A DNA stretch of 64,000 nucleotides, taken from the NCBI GenBank assembly GCA_018816095.1, contig JAHIWP010000045.1, positions 1 to 64,000 on the forward strand, given 5' to 3'. Positions 9,315-17,562 of this stretch are shown piece after piece (the stretch's first letter is position 1; each line of letters begins with the position of its first letter). The stretch comes from Gammaproteobacteria bacterium (lineage in GTDB: Bacteria; Pseudomonadota; Gammaproteobacteria; Pseudomonadales; Pseudomonadaceae). A program made the translations under genes and the position numbers. The notes beneath the pieces are model-generated. The model did no database searches, was not told the DNA's origin, and saw only the letters and a list, made by a program, of their open reading frames with translations.

Positions 9315-10382
9315 GGGTTGCCTCAGGTGAAAAAACCAATACCGCATAGACAGCGTAGATGATCACGCCGTCTGTATTGGTATGAACTTAGGCCGTCGAT
9401 GGCAATAAGACATCAGTCGCGGACAAGCACCTGCCGACGGACCTGATTTATCCAAACAAACCCTAAAAACACTATATTACCGCTCTTTTAGCCGAATATA
9501 GCCACTCAATCGCCACAAACACTTCGCATCACGGTCATTACCTTGAATGCATCCGCGCGCCCCACTCAAGGGCCAAGCCCTGCCTGAACGCAAAAGCGCG
9601 CAATCCCCCCTCAACAACGGGCAAAAAACCGCACTCAATCGGCCGCCATTCTGAGCGACTCAACCACGACCCAGCGGCTGGTTTTTTGATCCACTTGCCA
9701 CCCACTTTTTGGCTGCCGTGAGTGGCGATTTTTTGTTTTAGACTGAACAGTCAAACAACAAAAACAGCTAAAAAAGCCCTTCGTTCAAAAAAAATTACAG
9801 CTTTTTGCGATTACCGCGCAGCCCTCTAACCACCTTACCTGCGGCCGATTCAACGACTACGCGCCACGGCTGGCGCGGCCTCCAGCCTTGCCCAAGGCAG
9901 CGAAACATCTGTTATGGTTTTTATAGGCAGTCGCTAGGCCGCCGCACTTCAGCATGCTCACTTTCGCGATTTTTCGCCGCTGATCGTTAACGATTTGCCG
10001 GTGATGATCACGCCCCGCTGAAGCCGTTCGCCATGGCGAACACGACCTGGCTGACGCTCGAACTGACAACGCACCTCGTGACGAGATGTGTTTGCCCGAA
10101 CCATCGGGCGGTTTTACCTGCAGAGGATATGGATCACGGTTTGCAATACGGCAAAGAACGGTTTACTCAACAGCACTCCCGCGTTTCGCCCACGGTCATT
10201 GCGTACCTGGAGCGGGGCCGCCCCCATGCCCGACGCCACCCGCGTCATCCCGCCGTGTCATCCCTCCCTGCCTTCACCCACTCAAGCCTGCCACGCTCGC
10301 CAATGTCAGCGCGCGCTGTCCGTTATTGCCTTGGCATTTGCCCCGCGCAGCTACGCAGGCCCCTTGAAGGGACACCCACTGC
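9315..10382. other. Long non-coding region upstream of the choline transporter operon
   Basis: Over 1 kb with no convincing gene on either strand: frames here lack SDs, known motifs and consistent codon bias. It is AT-richer between 9460 and 9800. Inside are a TetR/BetI-like operator (9741-9754), a perfect palindrome ATCGTTAACGAT (9983-9994), and a hairpin gcccga-acca-tcgggc (10094-10109) followed by ggtttt, possibly an attenuator or small terminator in the cbc leader. No tRNA or recognised riboswitch was found. It probably holds the promoter(s) of the HD-GYP gene and of cbcVWX, and could hide an sRNA. Confidence 0.6.
9737..9755. promoter_or_regulatory. Candidate BetI (TetR-type) operator upstream of cbcVWX
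   Basis: The core gactgaacagtcaa (9741-9754) is an inverted repeat (gactg-aa-cagtc, with weaker extension to ttta/aaac). It is identical at 11 of 14 positions to the core of the strong palindrome at 15798-15811 between betI and betB (gattgaacgatcaa). That likeness, in a gene cluster with its own BetI, supports a BetI site. It lies about 630 bp upstream of cbcV, so any link would need a long leader or action on another promoter. Confidence 0.45.
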
Positions 10383-11588
10383 ATGCCATCTGGAAAAATC
10401 GTTGTCGAAAATCTCTACAAGGTCTTCGGCGACAATCCACAAGACGCCATCGACCTGCTGAAACAGGGCTGGGATAAAGAGCGCATCCTCGCCGAAAAAG
10501 GCGCTGTAATCGGCGTTCGCGACGTTTCATTCAGCGTCGAAGAAGGTGAGATTTTTGTGCTGATGGGCCTCTCCGGCTCCGGCAAATCGACCTTGATTCG
10601 CCTTATTAACCGCTTGGTCGAACCCAGCGCGGGCAACGTCTTTATCGACGGCCAGAACGTCGCCAAGATGCCGCAAGCGGAGCTGGTGGAACTGCGCCGC
10701 CGCGACATGAGCATGGTCTTCCAGTCCTTCGCCTTGATGCCTTCGCTGAGCGTGCTGGATAACGCCGCCTTCGGCCTGGAAGTGGCCGGCATCGCGCGCA
10801 AAGAGCGCGAAGAGAAAGCCATGGAGGTGCTCACCCAGGTTGGCCTGGACAGCTTTGCCGACAAGTACCCGCACGAGCTGTCTGGCGGCATGCAGCAACG
10901 CGTCGGCCTGGCGCGTGCCTTGGCGGTCGACCCGTCGATGATGATCATGGACGAAGCCTTCTCCGCTCTCGACCCACTCAAGCGCCGCGAGATGCAGGAC
11001 CTGCTGCTGGACCTGCAGAAAGAACACCGGCGCACCATCATCTTCGTCTCCCACGACATCGAGGAGGCCATGCGCATCGGCACCCGCATCGGCATCATGG
11101 AGGGCGGCAAACTGGTGCAGGTCGGTACGCCACAAGAGCTGGTGGATAACCCCGCCAACGATTACGTGCGCAACTTCTTCGACACCGTCGACACCAGCCG
11201 CTACCTCACCGCCGGGCAAATCATGACCGACACGGTGCCGCTGTATGTGCACAACGGCGAAGCGCCGGATGCCGCGCAGATCTGCCAGGAGCTGCAGGAC
11301 CAGGATCAGCACTACGCGTTTATCGTCAATGAGAACAACGAATTCCAAGGCTCCATCAGCCTGGAAAAAATCGCCCTGATGGTCAACGGCGATGCCGTTC
11401 AACCGCTGGAGCCCGACGCCCTGCAACAGATCGAGCCGCTGTCCCATGACATGCCCCTGGAGCAGATCATTGGCCGCGTGGTGGAAACCGACGGCCCGGT
11501 GCCAGTAGTCGACGAGGACGGCCAATACAGTGGCTCGATTAGCAAGGGCAGCCTTCTGAGCCGCATGCAGGGAGAATCCAATGAGTGA
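10383..11588 (+). CDS. cbcV: Choline/betaine ABC transporter, ATP-binding subunit
   Basis: A 401-residue ATPase of the ProV/OpuA type: Walker A GLSGSGKST, Q-loop VFQSFALMP, signature LSGGMQQRVGLARAL, Walker B MIMDEAFSALDP and H-loop FVSHD. The last 120 residues carry a pair of CBS-like motifs (FIVNENNEFQGSISLEKI and VPVVDEDGQYSGSISKGSLL), which in this family sense ionic strength or regulate activity. It powers the CbcW permease, fed by binding proteins. Its end overlaps cbcW by 8 bp. The start ATG has gaaggga upstream. Confidence 0.9.
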   Translation: MPSGKIVVENLYKVFGDNPQDAIDLLKQGWDKERILAEKGAVIGVRDVSFSVEEGEIFVLMGLSGSGKSTLIRLINRLVEPSAGNVFIDGQNVAKMPQAELVELRRRDMSMVFQSFALMPSLSVLDNAAFGLEVAGIARKEREEKAMEVLTQVGLDSFADKYPHELSGGMQQRVGLARALAVDPSMMIMDEAFSALDPLKRREMQDLLLDLQKEHRRTIIFVSHDIEEAMRIGTRIGIMEGGKLVQVGTPQELVDNPANDYVRNFFDTVDTSRYLTAGQIMTDTVPLYVHNGEAPDAAQICQELQDQDQHYAFIVNENNEFQGSISLEKIALMVNGDAVQPLEPDALQQIEPLSHDMPLEQIIGRVVETDGPVPVVDEDGQYSGSISKGSLLSRMQGESNE

Positions 11589-12462
11589 GAAAAAAATCGA
11601 CCTGGGCACCTGGGTCAACGACGGCGTGGAATACCTGCTGGATAACTACAGCGGCGCGTTCGACAGCATTGGCGGCGTGGTCAATGGCTTCTCCGAGGCC
11701 CTGGAAAACCTGCTGATGTGGCCGCCCGCCTGGCTGCTGATCGCCCTCTTCGTCGCGCTGGGCTTGTGGCGCATCGGTGTGAAGTTCGCGGTGTTTACTG
11801 CCGTTTCCTTTGCTCTGATCGTGCTGACCGGCTTCTGGGAGCAGACCGTGGTGACCCTCGGCCTGACCTTCTCCGCCACCCTGATCAGCCTGCTGCTGGG
11901 CATTCCACTGGGCATCTGGGCCGCCAGCAGTGAGCGGGTAGCCACCACCATTCGTCCGGTGCTGGATTTCATGCAGACCATGCCGGCGTTCGTTTACCTG
12001 ATCCCGGCGGCCATGCTGTTCGGCCTCGGCCGCGTGCCCGGGATCATCGCCACGGTGATCTTTGCCATGCCACCGGCGGTACGCCTGACCAACCTGGGCA
12101 TCCGCCAGGTCAACAAGGAAATCGTCGAAGCCGGCCAGTCGTTCGGCTGCACCGGGCGCCAGCTGCTGTTCAAGGTGCAACTGCCCAACGCCATGCCTTC
12201 GATCATGGCCGGGGTTAACCAGACCATCATGATGGCCTTGTCGATGGTGATCATCGCCTCAATGGTCGGCGCTGGCGGCCTGGGCAACGAGGTGCTGGCC
12301 AGTATTCAGCGCCTGGATATCGGCCTCGGCTTTGAAAGCGGCATGGCGGTGGTACTGCTGGCGATCATCCTCGACCGCATCACCGAAAGCTTCGGCAACC
12401 CGCAAATCGCTAATCGCCCCGGCGTGTTCGCCTGGCTCAACGCCAAGCTGCAACGCACGTAA
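11581..12462 (+). CDS. cbcW: Choline/betaine ABC transporter permease
   Basis: A 293-residue inner-membrane permease of the ProW/BetW family with six or more hydrophobic segments between about residues 55 and 280 and the binding-protein-dependent transport motif in the cytoplasmic loop (EAGQSFGCTGRQLLFKVQLP). It starts within the end of cbcV (GAATCCAATGAGTGA context), so the two are translated together, and is followed by cbcX after 30 bp. It forms the choline/betaine channel. Confidence 0.9.
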   Translation: MSEKKIDLGTWVNDGVEYLLDNYSGAFDSIGGVVNGFSEALENLLMWPPAWLLIALFVALGLWRIGVKFAVFTAVSFALIVLTGFWEQTVVTLGLTFSATLISLLLGIPLGIWAASSERVATTIRPVLDFMQTMPAFVYLIPAAMLFGLGRVPGIIATVIFAMPPAVRLTNLGIRQVNKEIVEAGQSFGCTGRQLLFKVQLPNAMPSIMAGVNQTIMMALSMVIIASMVGAGGLGNEVLASIQRLDIGLGFESGMAVVLLAIILDRITESFGNPQIANRPGVFAWLNAKLQRT

Positions 12463-12492
12463 CGCCCCCACTTTTTGCTCAAGGAGTTAGCC

Positions 12493-13437
12493 ATGAACCC
12501 GATCAAAAGCCTTGCTGGCGTCACCCTTATCAGCTGCGCCCTGACCCAGGCCGCCTGGGCCCAAGAGCCTGAAAGCTGCAAACAAGTGCGCTTCGCCGAA
12601 ATCGGCTGGGCCGACATTGCCGCCACCACCGGCGTGGCCATGACCCTGACCGAAGGCCTGGGCTACCAGCCGCGCAAAATCATGGCTTCGGTGCCCATCG
12701 CCTTTACCGGCGTGAAGAAAGGCCAGATTGATGTCTTTCTCGGCTACTGGGCACCCTCCATGGATGCGGTGATCGAGCCGTTCCTCAAGGATGACGGGGT
12801 AAAAGTCCTGCCCAAAGCCAACCTCGAAGGCGCCAAGTACACCCTGGCGGTGCCGACTTACGCCGCCGAAGCGGGCCTCAAGAGCTTCCAGGATATTGCC
12901 AAGTTTAAGGACCAGCTGGGCGGCAAGATCTACGGCATCGAGCCCGGTAATGACGGCAACCTGCTGATCGAGAAAATGATCGAGGACAACCAGTACGCAC
13001 TGGGCGACTTCCGCATGGTCGAGTCCAGCGAAGCCGGCATGCTGGTGCAGGTGCAGCGCGCCGTGAGGAAGCAGCAGCCGGTGGTCTTCCTCGGCTGGGC
13101 GCCGCATCCGATGAACACCCAGTACGACCTGACCTATCTGGCGGGTGGTGACGAGGTATTCGGCCCCGATTACGGCGCCGCCAAGGTCTATACCGTCGTC
13201 TCGAAAGACTACGAGGCGCGCTGCGCCAACGTTGGCAAGCTGCTGAACAACCTGCAGTTCAGCGTCGAGATTGAAAGCCAGCTGATGGACAAGGTGCTGC
13301 AGAAAGAAGACCCAACCAAGGTCGCTAAAGACTGGATCCGCGCCAACCCACAGGCGCTCGACCAGTGGCTGCAGGGTGTAACCACCTATGACGGCAAAGA
13401 CGGCGCCGCTGCGGTTAAGCAGTACCTGGCGCTCTAA
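12493..13437 (+). CDS. cbcX: Choline ABC transporter, periplasmic binding protein
   Basis: A 314-residue protein with a signal peptide (MNPIKSLAGVTLISCALTQA, cut after AWA-Q) and an OpuAC-type domain. The sequence CKQVRFAEIGWADIAATTGV and the GYWAPSMDA and FLGWAPHPMN motifs match the choline-specific binding protein ChoX/CbcX; aromatic residues in these motifs form the ligand cage. ATG at 12493 is preferred because AAGGAG lies at 12481-12486. Third gene of cbcVWX. The hairpin at 13445-13466 follows. Confidence 0.88.
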   Translation: MNPIKSLAGVTLISCALTQAAWAQEPESCKQVRFAEIGWADIAATTGVAMTLTEGLGYQPRKIMASVPIAFTGVKKGQIDVFLGYWAPSMDAVIEPFLKDDGVKVLPKANLEGAKYTLAVPTYAAEAGLKSFQDIAKFKDQLGGKIYGIEPGNDGNLLIEKMIEDNQYALGDFRMVESSEAGMLVQVQRAVRKQQPVVFLGWAPHPMNTQYDLTYLAGGDEVFGPDYGAAKVYTVVSKDYEARCANVGKLLNNLQFSVEIESQLMDKVLQKEDPTKVAKDWIRANPQALDQWLQGVTTYDGKDGAAAVKQYLAL

Positions 13438-13444
13438 CCCCGCC

Positions 13445-13474
13445 GGGCAGGCCTCAGCGCCTGCCCACACTTTT
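13445..13474 (+). terminator. Terminator-like hairpin after cbcX
   Basis: Perfect 8-bp arms gggcaggc (13445-13452) and gcctgccc (13459-13466) with a 6-base loop, followed by acacttttat. It could end or attenuate the cbcVWX transcript before the next binding protein. Confidence 0.55.
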
Positions 13475-13534
13475 ATATGTTCGCCAACCTCACCGCTGTT
13501 ACTTAGCGGCTATCTGATATGGAGCACACTTCGT

Positions 13535-14392
13535 ATGCGCACAATCAAGACTCGTTGCCTGCAAGCACTCGGCGTCGCCACCCTGGCGCTGGGCATGTCC
13601 AGCGCCATGGCGGCCGACCCGGTCACCCTCAAGATCGGTTACGTAAACGGCTGGGACGACAGCGTAGCGACCAGCCATGTGGCCGCAGAAATCCTGCAAA
13701 GCAAGCTGGGCTATGAAGTAAAACTGCTGCCGGTTGAACCTGCCATCATGTGGAACGGCCTCGCCCGCGGCGACCTCGACCTGACCCTCAGCGCTTGGTT
13801 GCCGGTCACACACGGCGAGTATTACGCCAAGGTTAAAGACAAGGTCGAAAGCCTCGGCACGAACTACGACGGCGCGAAAATCGGCCTGGTTGTGCCGAAC
13901 TACGTCAAGGCCAAAAGCATTGAAGACCTGAACGCATCAGCCGCCGACTTCGATGGCCAGATCACCGGCATCGACGCGGGTGCGGGCATCATGCGCCGCA
14001 CCGAAGAAGCTATTGACGCGTACAAGCTCGACCTCAAGCTGCTGAGCAGTTCAGGCCCAGCCATGGCTTCTGCGCTGGCGCGCGCCGAGAAATCGCAAAA
14101 AGCTATTGTCGTACCGGGCTGGGTACCGCATTGGATGTTCGCCAAGTGGGACCTGCGCTTCCTCGAAGACCCGAAGAATGTCTATGGCGATGCCGAACAT
14201 GTCGACACCATGGCCAACCCAGCCGTGAAGGACAAAGCACCGGAAGCCGTCGCGTTCCTCAACAAGTTCAACTGGGACAGCGCTGAGATTGGCTCGGTCA
14301 TGCTCGCCGTACGCGACGGTGCCAAGCCCGCTGCGGCGGCCAAAGACTGGGTGGCCAAGCACCCAGAGCGCGTCGCTGAGTGGCTTAAGTAA
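13535..14392 (+). CDS. Second quaternary-amine binding protein (BetX/CaiX-like)
   Basis: A 285-residue periplasmic protein with a signal peptide (cut after SAMA-ADP) and an OpuAC domain. VTLKIGYVNGWDDSVATSHV, LSAWLPVTHGEY and VVPGWVPHWMFAKWDL carry the Trp residues that cage the trimethylammonium group. It belongs to the glycine betaine/proline-type binding proteins rather than the choline-specific type of cbcX. In P. aeruginosa several orphan binding proteins (CbcX, BetX, CaiX) share one CbcVW core; this gene fits as an alternate receptor placed next to it. The start ATG has ggag about ten bases upstream. Ligand (betaine or carnitine) is unproven. Confidence 0.8.
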   Translation: MRTIKTRCLQALGVATLALGMSSAMAADPVTLKIGYVNGWDDSVATSHVAAEILQSKLGYEVKLLPVEPAIMWNGLARGDLDLTLSAWLPVTHGEYYAKVKDKVESLGTNYDGAKIGLVVPNYVKAKSIEDLNASAADFDGQITGIDAGAGIMRRTEEAIDAYKLDLKLLSSSGPAMASALARAEKSQKAIVVPGWVPHWMFAKWDLRFLEDPKNVYGDAEHVDTMANPAVKDKAPEAVAFLNKFNWDSAEIGSVMLAVRDGAKPAAAAKDWVAKHPERVAEWLK

Positions 14393-14414
14393 GCCGCCCC
14401 GGCTGATTAAAAAG

Positions 14415-14438
14415 GGCGAGCGAATGGCTCGCCTTGTT
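14415..14438 (+). terminator. Rho-independent terminator after the binding-protein gene
   Basis: Stem ggcgagc (14415-14421) / gctcgcc (14427-14433) with a 5-base loop, preceded by an A-run (aaaaa at 14409-14413) and followed by ttgtt. The A-run and T-run suggest use in both directions. Confidence 0.65.
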
Positions 14439-14622
14439 CGGCCTACTCGTCGATGGCCGCCAGCCCCTTAGCGGCCTGGCGGCGCTGGATTGTCACGGCG
14501 TGGCGCTGGCCTTCGCCCCCACGCGCGGCCCCGCCGTGAAAAAGCCGCGCCAGCGTGGCAAACTGGCCGGCCGCTTAGGCCGTGACGCCTCCATCCTTCA
14601 CCCAATGACTCAAGAGGTTTGC

Positions 14623-15063
14623 ATGACCTGGACTGTCTATCTCTCCGGCGAAATTCACAGCGACTGGCGCCAGCAAATCATGTCGGGGGCCGAACAACTT
14701 GGCCTCGACATCCACTTCACCTCCGCCGTTACCGACCACGAAAGCAGCGACGCCGCCGGTGACGTGCTGGGCGCCGAAAGCCAGCCCTTCTGGCGTGACC
14801 ACAAGTCTTCCAAGGTCAACGCCATCCGCACCAAAAACCTGATTGAACAGTGCGACATTGCGGTGATCCGCTTCGGTGATAAATACAAGCAATGGAACGC
14901 TGCCTTCGACGCCGGTTACTGCGCGGCGCTGAGCAAGCCGTATATCACCCTGCACAATGACGACATCATTCACCCGCTGAAGGAAGTCGACGCCGCCGCC
15001 ATGGCGTGGGCGCAAACCCCTGAGCAGGTAGTCGAACTGCTGCGTTACGTCACCAGCGCATAA
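14623..15063 (+). CDS. YtoQ-family protein
   Basis: A 146-residue protein, MTWTVYLSGEIHSDWRQQIM onward, matching the YtoQ family, which has a fold related to nucleoside 2-deoxyribosyltransferases (YLSGEIH, the E-H-D residues, and the C-terminal YKQWNAAFDAGYCAALSKPYIT region where that superfamily keeps its nucleotide-binding Asp/Ala-Gly). No experimental function is known to me. ATG at 14623 is preceded by agagg; an in-frame ATG six codons upstream is less likely. It sits between a betaine-binding protein and betI, flanked by hairpins on both sides, so is probably its own transcript. Confidence 0.8.
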   Translation: MTWTVYLSGEIHSDWRQQIMSGAEQLGLDIHFTSAVTDHESSDAAGDVLGAESQPFWRDHKSSKVNAIRTKNLIEQCDIAVIRFGDKYKQWNAAFDAGYCAALSKPYITLHNDDIIHPLKEVDAAAMAWAQTPEQVVELLRYVTSA

Positions 15064-15067
15064 GCAC

Positions 15068-15098
15068 CGAGCCTCTGCGCTGCCTGCGCAGAGGCTCG
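15068..15098. terminator. Strong hairpin between ytoQ and betI
   Basis: Perfect 13-bp arms cgagcctctgcgc (15068-15080) and gcgcagaggctcg (15086-15098) around a 5-base loop. No T-run follows, so it may be a terminator needing other factors or an mRNA-stabilising stem just upstream of betI. Confidence 0.5.
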
Positions 15099-15129
15099 CC
15101 CCGCTCACATCCTGCACACGGAGTCACCC

Positions 15130-15723
15130 ATGCCCAAGGTTGGCATGCAACCCATCCGCCGCTCGCAACTGATTAAGGCCACCTTGCAGGCTGTCGACCA
15201 AGTCGGCCTGGCTGACGCCAGCATTGCCTACATCGCGCGCCTGGCCGGGGTGTCTAACGGCATCATCAGCCACTACTTCAAGGACAAGAACGGCCTGCTT
15301 GAGGCGACCATGCGCCACCTTATGCAGGCGCTCAATCTGGCGGTCCGCGAACGCCGCGCCGCGCTACCCGACGACAGCGCACGGGCGCACCTGCGTGCCA
15401 TCATCGAAGGCAACTTCGACAGCAGCCAGGTCAACGGCCCGGCCATGAAAACCTGGCTGGCATTCTGGGCCAGCAGCATGCACCAGCCCTCCCTGCGCCG
15501 TTTGCAGCGGGTCAACGACCAGCGCCTGTATTCCAACCTGTGCAGCCAATTCCGCCGCACCCTGCCAGTTCCCGAGGCGCGCCAAGCAGCGCGAGGGTTG
15601 GCGGCCCTGATTGACGGTTTGTGGCTGCGCGGTGCCCTGACCGGGGAAACCTTCGACACCCAGCACGCCGCCAAAATCGCCTGCGATTATCTGGATTTGC
15701 AACTGGGCATCAACACGCCCTGA
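15130..15723 (+). CDS. betI: Choline-responsive repressor BetI
   Basis: A 197-residue TetR-family repressor, the usual length of BetI, with the N-terminal [20 protein letters not shown] signature and helix-turn-helix at about residues 28-50 ([20 protein letters not shown]). It represses betBA (and itself in many species) and is released by choline. Here a near-perfect palindrome lies downstream, between betI and betB, and a related site lies upstream of cbcV. Confidence 0.93.
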   Translation: MPKVGMQPIRRSQLIKATLQAVDQVGLADASIAYIARLAGVSNGIISHYFKDKNGLLEATMRHLMQALNLAVRERRAALPDDSARAHLRAIIEGNFDSSQVNGPAMKTWLAFWASSMHQPSLRRLQRVNDQRLYSNLCSQFRRTLPVPEARQAARGLAALIDGLWLRGALTGETFDTQHAAKIACDYLDLQLGINTP

Positions 15724-15790
15724 CCTTTAGACAAGGCCTACGAAAACGCTGCACGCCACGAATGGCAAGGGCTGCAGCTTGCCTCGGACT

Positions 15791-15823
15791 TTTTATTGAT
15801 TGAACGATCAATAAAAATAACGT
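15791..15823 (+). promoter_or_regulatory. BetI operator overlapping a betBA promoter
   Basis: A perfect inverted repeat of 10-bp arms, ttttattgat (15791-15800) and atcaataaaa (15807-15816), with spacer tgaacg. It overlaps a plausible sigma-70 promoter: -35 TTGATT (15796-15801), 16-bp spacer, -10 TAACGT (15818-15823). The position suggests that BetI blocks polymerase directly and that betBA has its own promoter separate from betI. Confidence 0.75.
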
Positions 15824-15892
15824 AGGCTCAAACGCTAATTCCCCGCGCCGGGCGGCTCCAACGTCCGCGCTTCACCGACGAGAGGAACGATC

Positions 15893-17362
15893 ATGCCGCG
15901 CTTCCCCGAACAACCCCTCTACATCCATGGTGCACCCAGCGCCGCCAGCAGCCAGCAGACCTTCAACAGCCTCAACCCGGCGAATGGCGAGCTACTGGCC
16001 GTGGTGCAACACGCCAGCCAGGCCGACGTCGAGCGCGCCGTAACCAGCGCCGCCGCCGGGCAAAAAGTCTGGGCCGCGATGACCGCCATGCAGCGCTCAC
16101 GCATCCTGCGCAAGGCCGTGGACATCCTGCGCGAACGCAACGATGAGCTGGCCGAGCTGGAAACCCTCGACACTGGCAAACCGCTGTCGGAAACCCGCTA
16201 CGTCGATATCGTCACCGGCGCTGACGTGCTGGAGTACTACGCCGGCCTGGTTCCGGCCATCGAAGGCGAGCAGATCCCGCTGCGCGACAGCAGCTTTGTC
16301 TACACCCGCCGTGAGCCGCTGGGGGTGGTCGCGGGTATCGGTGCCTGGAATTACCCGATCCAGATCGCCCTGTGGAAATCCGCCCCGGCGCTGGCCGCCG
16401 GTAACGCAATGATCTTCAAGCCCAGCGAAGTCACGCCGCTGTCGGCGCTCAAACTCGCCGAGATTTACAGCGAAGCCGGCGTACCGGATGGCGTTTTCAA
16501 CGTGCTGAATGGCGACGGCCAGGTGGGCCAGTGGCTTACCGAACACCCAGGTATCGAGAAAGTCTCCTTTACCGGCGGCACCGTGACCGGCAAAAAGGTC
16601 ATGGCCAGCGCCTCCAGTTCGTCACTGAAAGAGGTGACCATGGAACTGGGCGGCAAATCGCCCTTGATCATCTGCGCCGACGCCGACCTTGATCGCGCAG
16701 CTGACATTGCGATGATGGCCAACTTCTACAGCAGCGGCCAAGTCTGCACCAACGGCACCCGGGTGTTTGTACCGCGTGCGCTGCTGACCAGCTTCGAAAG
16801 CAAATTGCTCGAGCGGGTCAAACGCATCCGCATCGGCGACCCACAGGATGAAGCCACCAACTTCGGTCCACTGGTCAGCCTCGCCCACCTGGAAAAAGTC
16901 ATGGGCTATATCGACAGCGGCCTTGCCGAAGGCGCCCGCCTGCTGATTGGCGGCCAACGCTTGGAAGACGGCGAACTGGGCCAGGGCGCCTATGTCGCGC
17001 CGACGGTGTTCACCGACTGCACCGACAGCATGCGCATCACCCGTGAAGAAATCTTCGGCCCGGTGATGAGCCTGCTGGCCTACGACAGCGAAGACGAAGT
17101 GATCGAGCGCGCCAACGCCACCGACTACGGCTTGGCGGCCGGCGTGGTGACGTGCGACGTCAACCGCGCGCACCGCCTAATCCACCAGCTGGAAGCCGGG
17201 ATTTGCTGGATCAACACCTGGGGCGAATCCGCCGCGCAAATGCCCGTGGGCGGCTACAAGCAGTCCGGCGTTGGCCGCGAAAACGGCCTGACCACCCTGC
17301 AGCACTACACCCGCCTGAAATCCGTGCAGCTCGAACTGGGCGACTTCGCCTCGGTGTTCTGA
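15893..17362 (+). CDS. betB: Betaine aldehyde dehydrogenase
   Basis: A 489-residue NAD(P)-dependent aldehyde dehydrogenase, almost the exact length of BetB (490). It has the general base Glu in [10 protein letters not shown], the catalytic Cys in [12 protein letters not shown], and the cofactor segments [20 protein letters not shown] and [11 protein letters not shown]. It oxidises betaine aldehyde to glycine betaine. It is the second step after BetA; an IR-bounded repeat of about 165 bp separates the two genes. Start ATG follows gagagg. Confidence 0.94.
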   Translation: MPRFPEQPLYIHGAPSAASSQQTFNSLNPANGELLAVVQHASQADVERAVTSAAAGQKVWAAMTAMQRSRILRKAVDILRERNDELAELETLDTGKPLSETRYVDIVTGADVLEYYAGLVPAIEGEQIPLRDSSFVYTRREPLGVVAGIGAWNYPIQIALWKSAPALAAGNAMIFKPSEVTPLSALKLAEIYSEAGVPDGVFNVLNGDGQVGQWLTEHPGIEKVSFTGGTVTGKKVMASASSSSLKEVTMELGGKSPLIICADADLDRAADIAMMANFYSSGQVCTNGTRVFVPRALLTSFESKLLERVKRIRIGDPQDEATNFGPLVSLAHLEKVMGYIDSGLAEGARLLIGGQRLEDGELGQGAYVAPTVFTDCTDSMRITREEIFGPVMSLLAYDSEDEVIERANATDYGLAAGVVTCDVNRAHRLIHQLEAGICWINTWGESAAQMPVGGYKQSGVGRENGLTTLQHYTRLKSVQLELGDFASVF

Positions 17363-17367
17363 TCGAG

Positions 17368-17531
17368 CCCGTAGGGTGGGTTAGCGGCGCGGCGCAGCAC
17401 GCTCATGCGCACCGCAGAGCAAGACGCCGCGAAACCCACCCGCTCGTCAATCCGATCGACCCGGTGGGTTACGGCGCACCGAGATCGGATGCATAACCAA
17501 GCCCGGTCTTGCGCCTAACCCACCCTACGGG
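17368..17531. repeat. GTAGGGTGGGTTAG inverted-repeat element inside the betBA operon
   Basis: Left end cccgtagggtgggttag (17368-17384) and right end ctaacccaccctacggg (17515-17531) are perfect 17-bp inverted repeats. Inside, aacccaccc (about 17435-17443) and cggtgggtt (about 17461-17469) form a second stem with the same core. This is the widespread GTAGGGTGGGTTA intergenic repeat type. It fills nearly all the space between betB and betA, so it should be transcribed and fold strongly in the mRNA. Confidence 0.75.
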
Positions 17532-17562
17532 TTGCACAGACCCGCTATTACAGGTGACGTCC

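Noticed and set aside
9540..10380. tRNA or riboswitch in the long intergenic region
   Set aside because: No cloverleaf, T-loop (GGTTCRANYCC) or known aptamer motif was found by eye.
10033..10477. Overlapping open frames before cbcV
   Set aside because: Three frames are open at once because of high GC; none has an SD, a known motif or matching codon bias.
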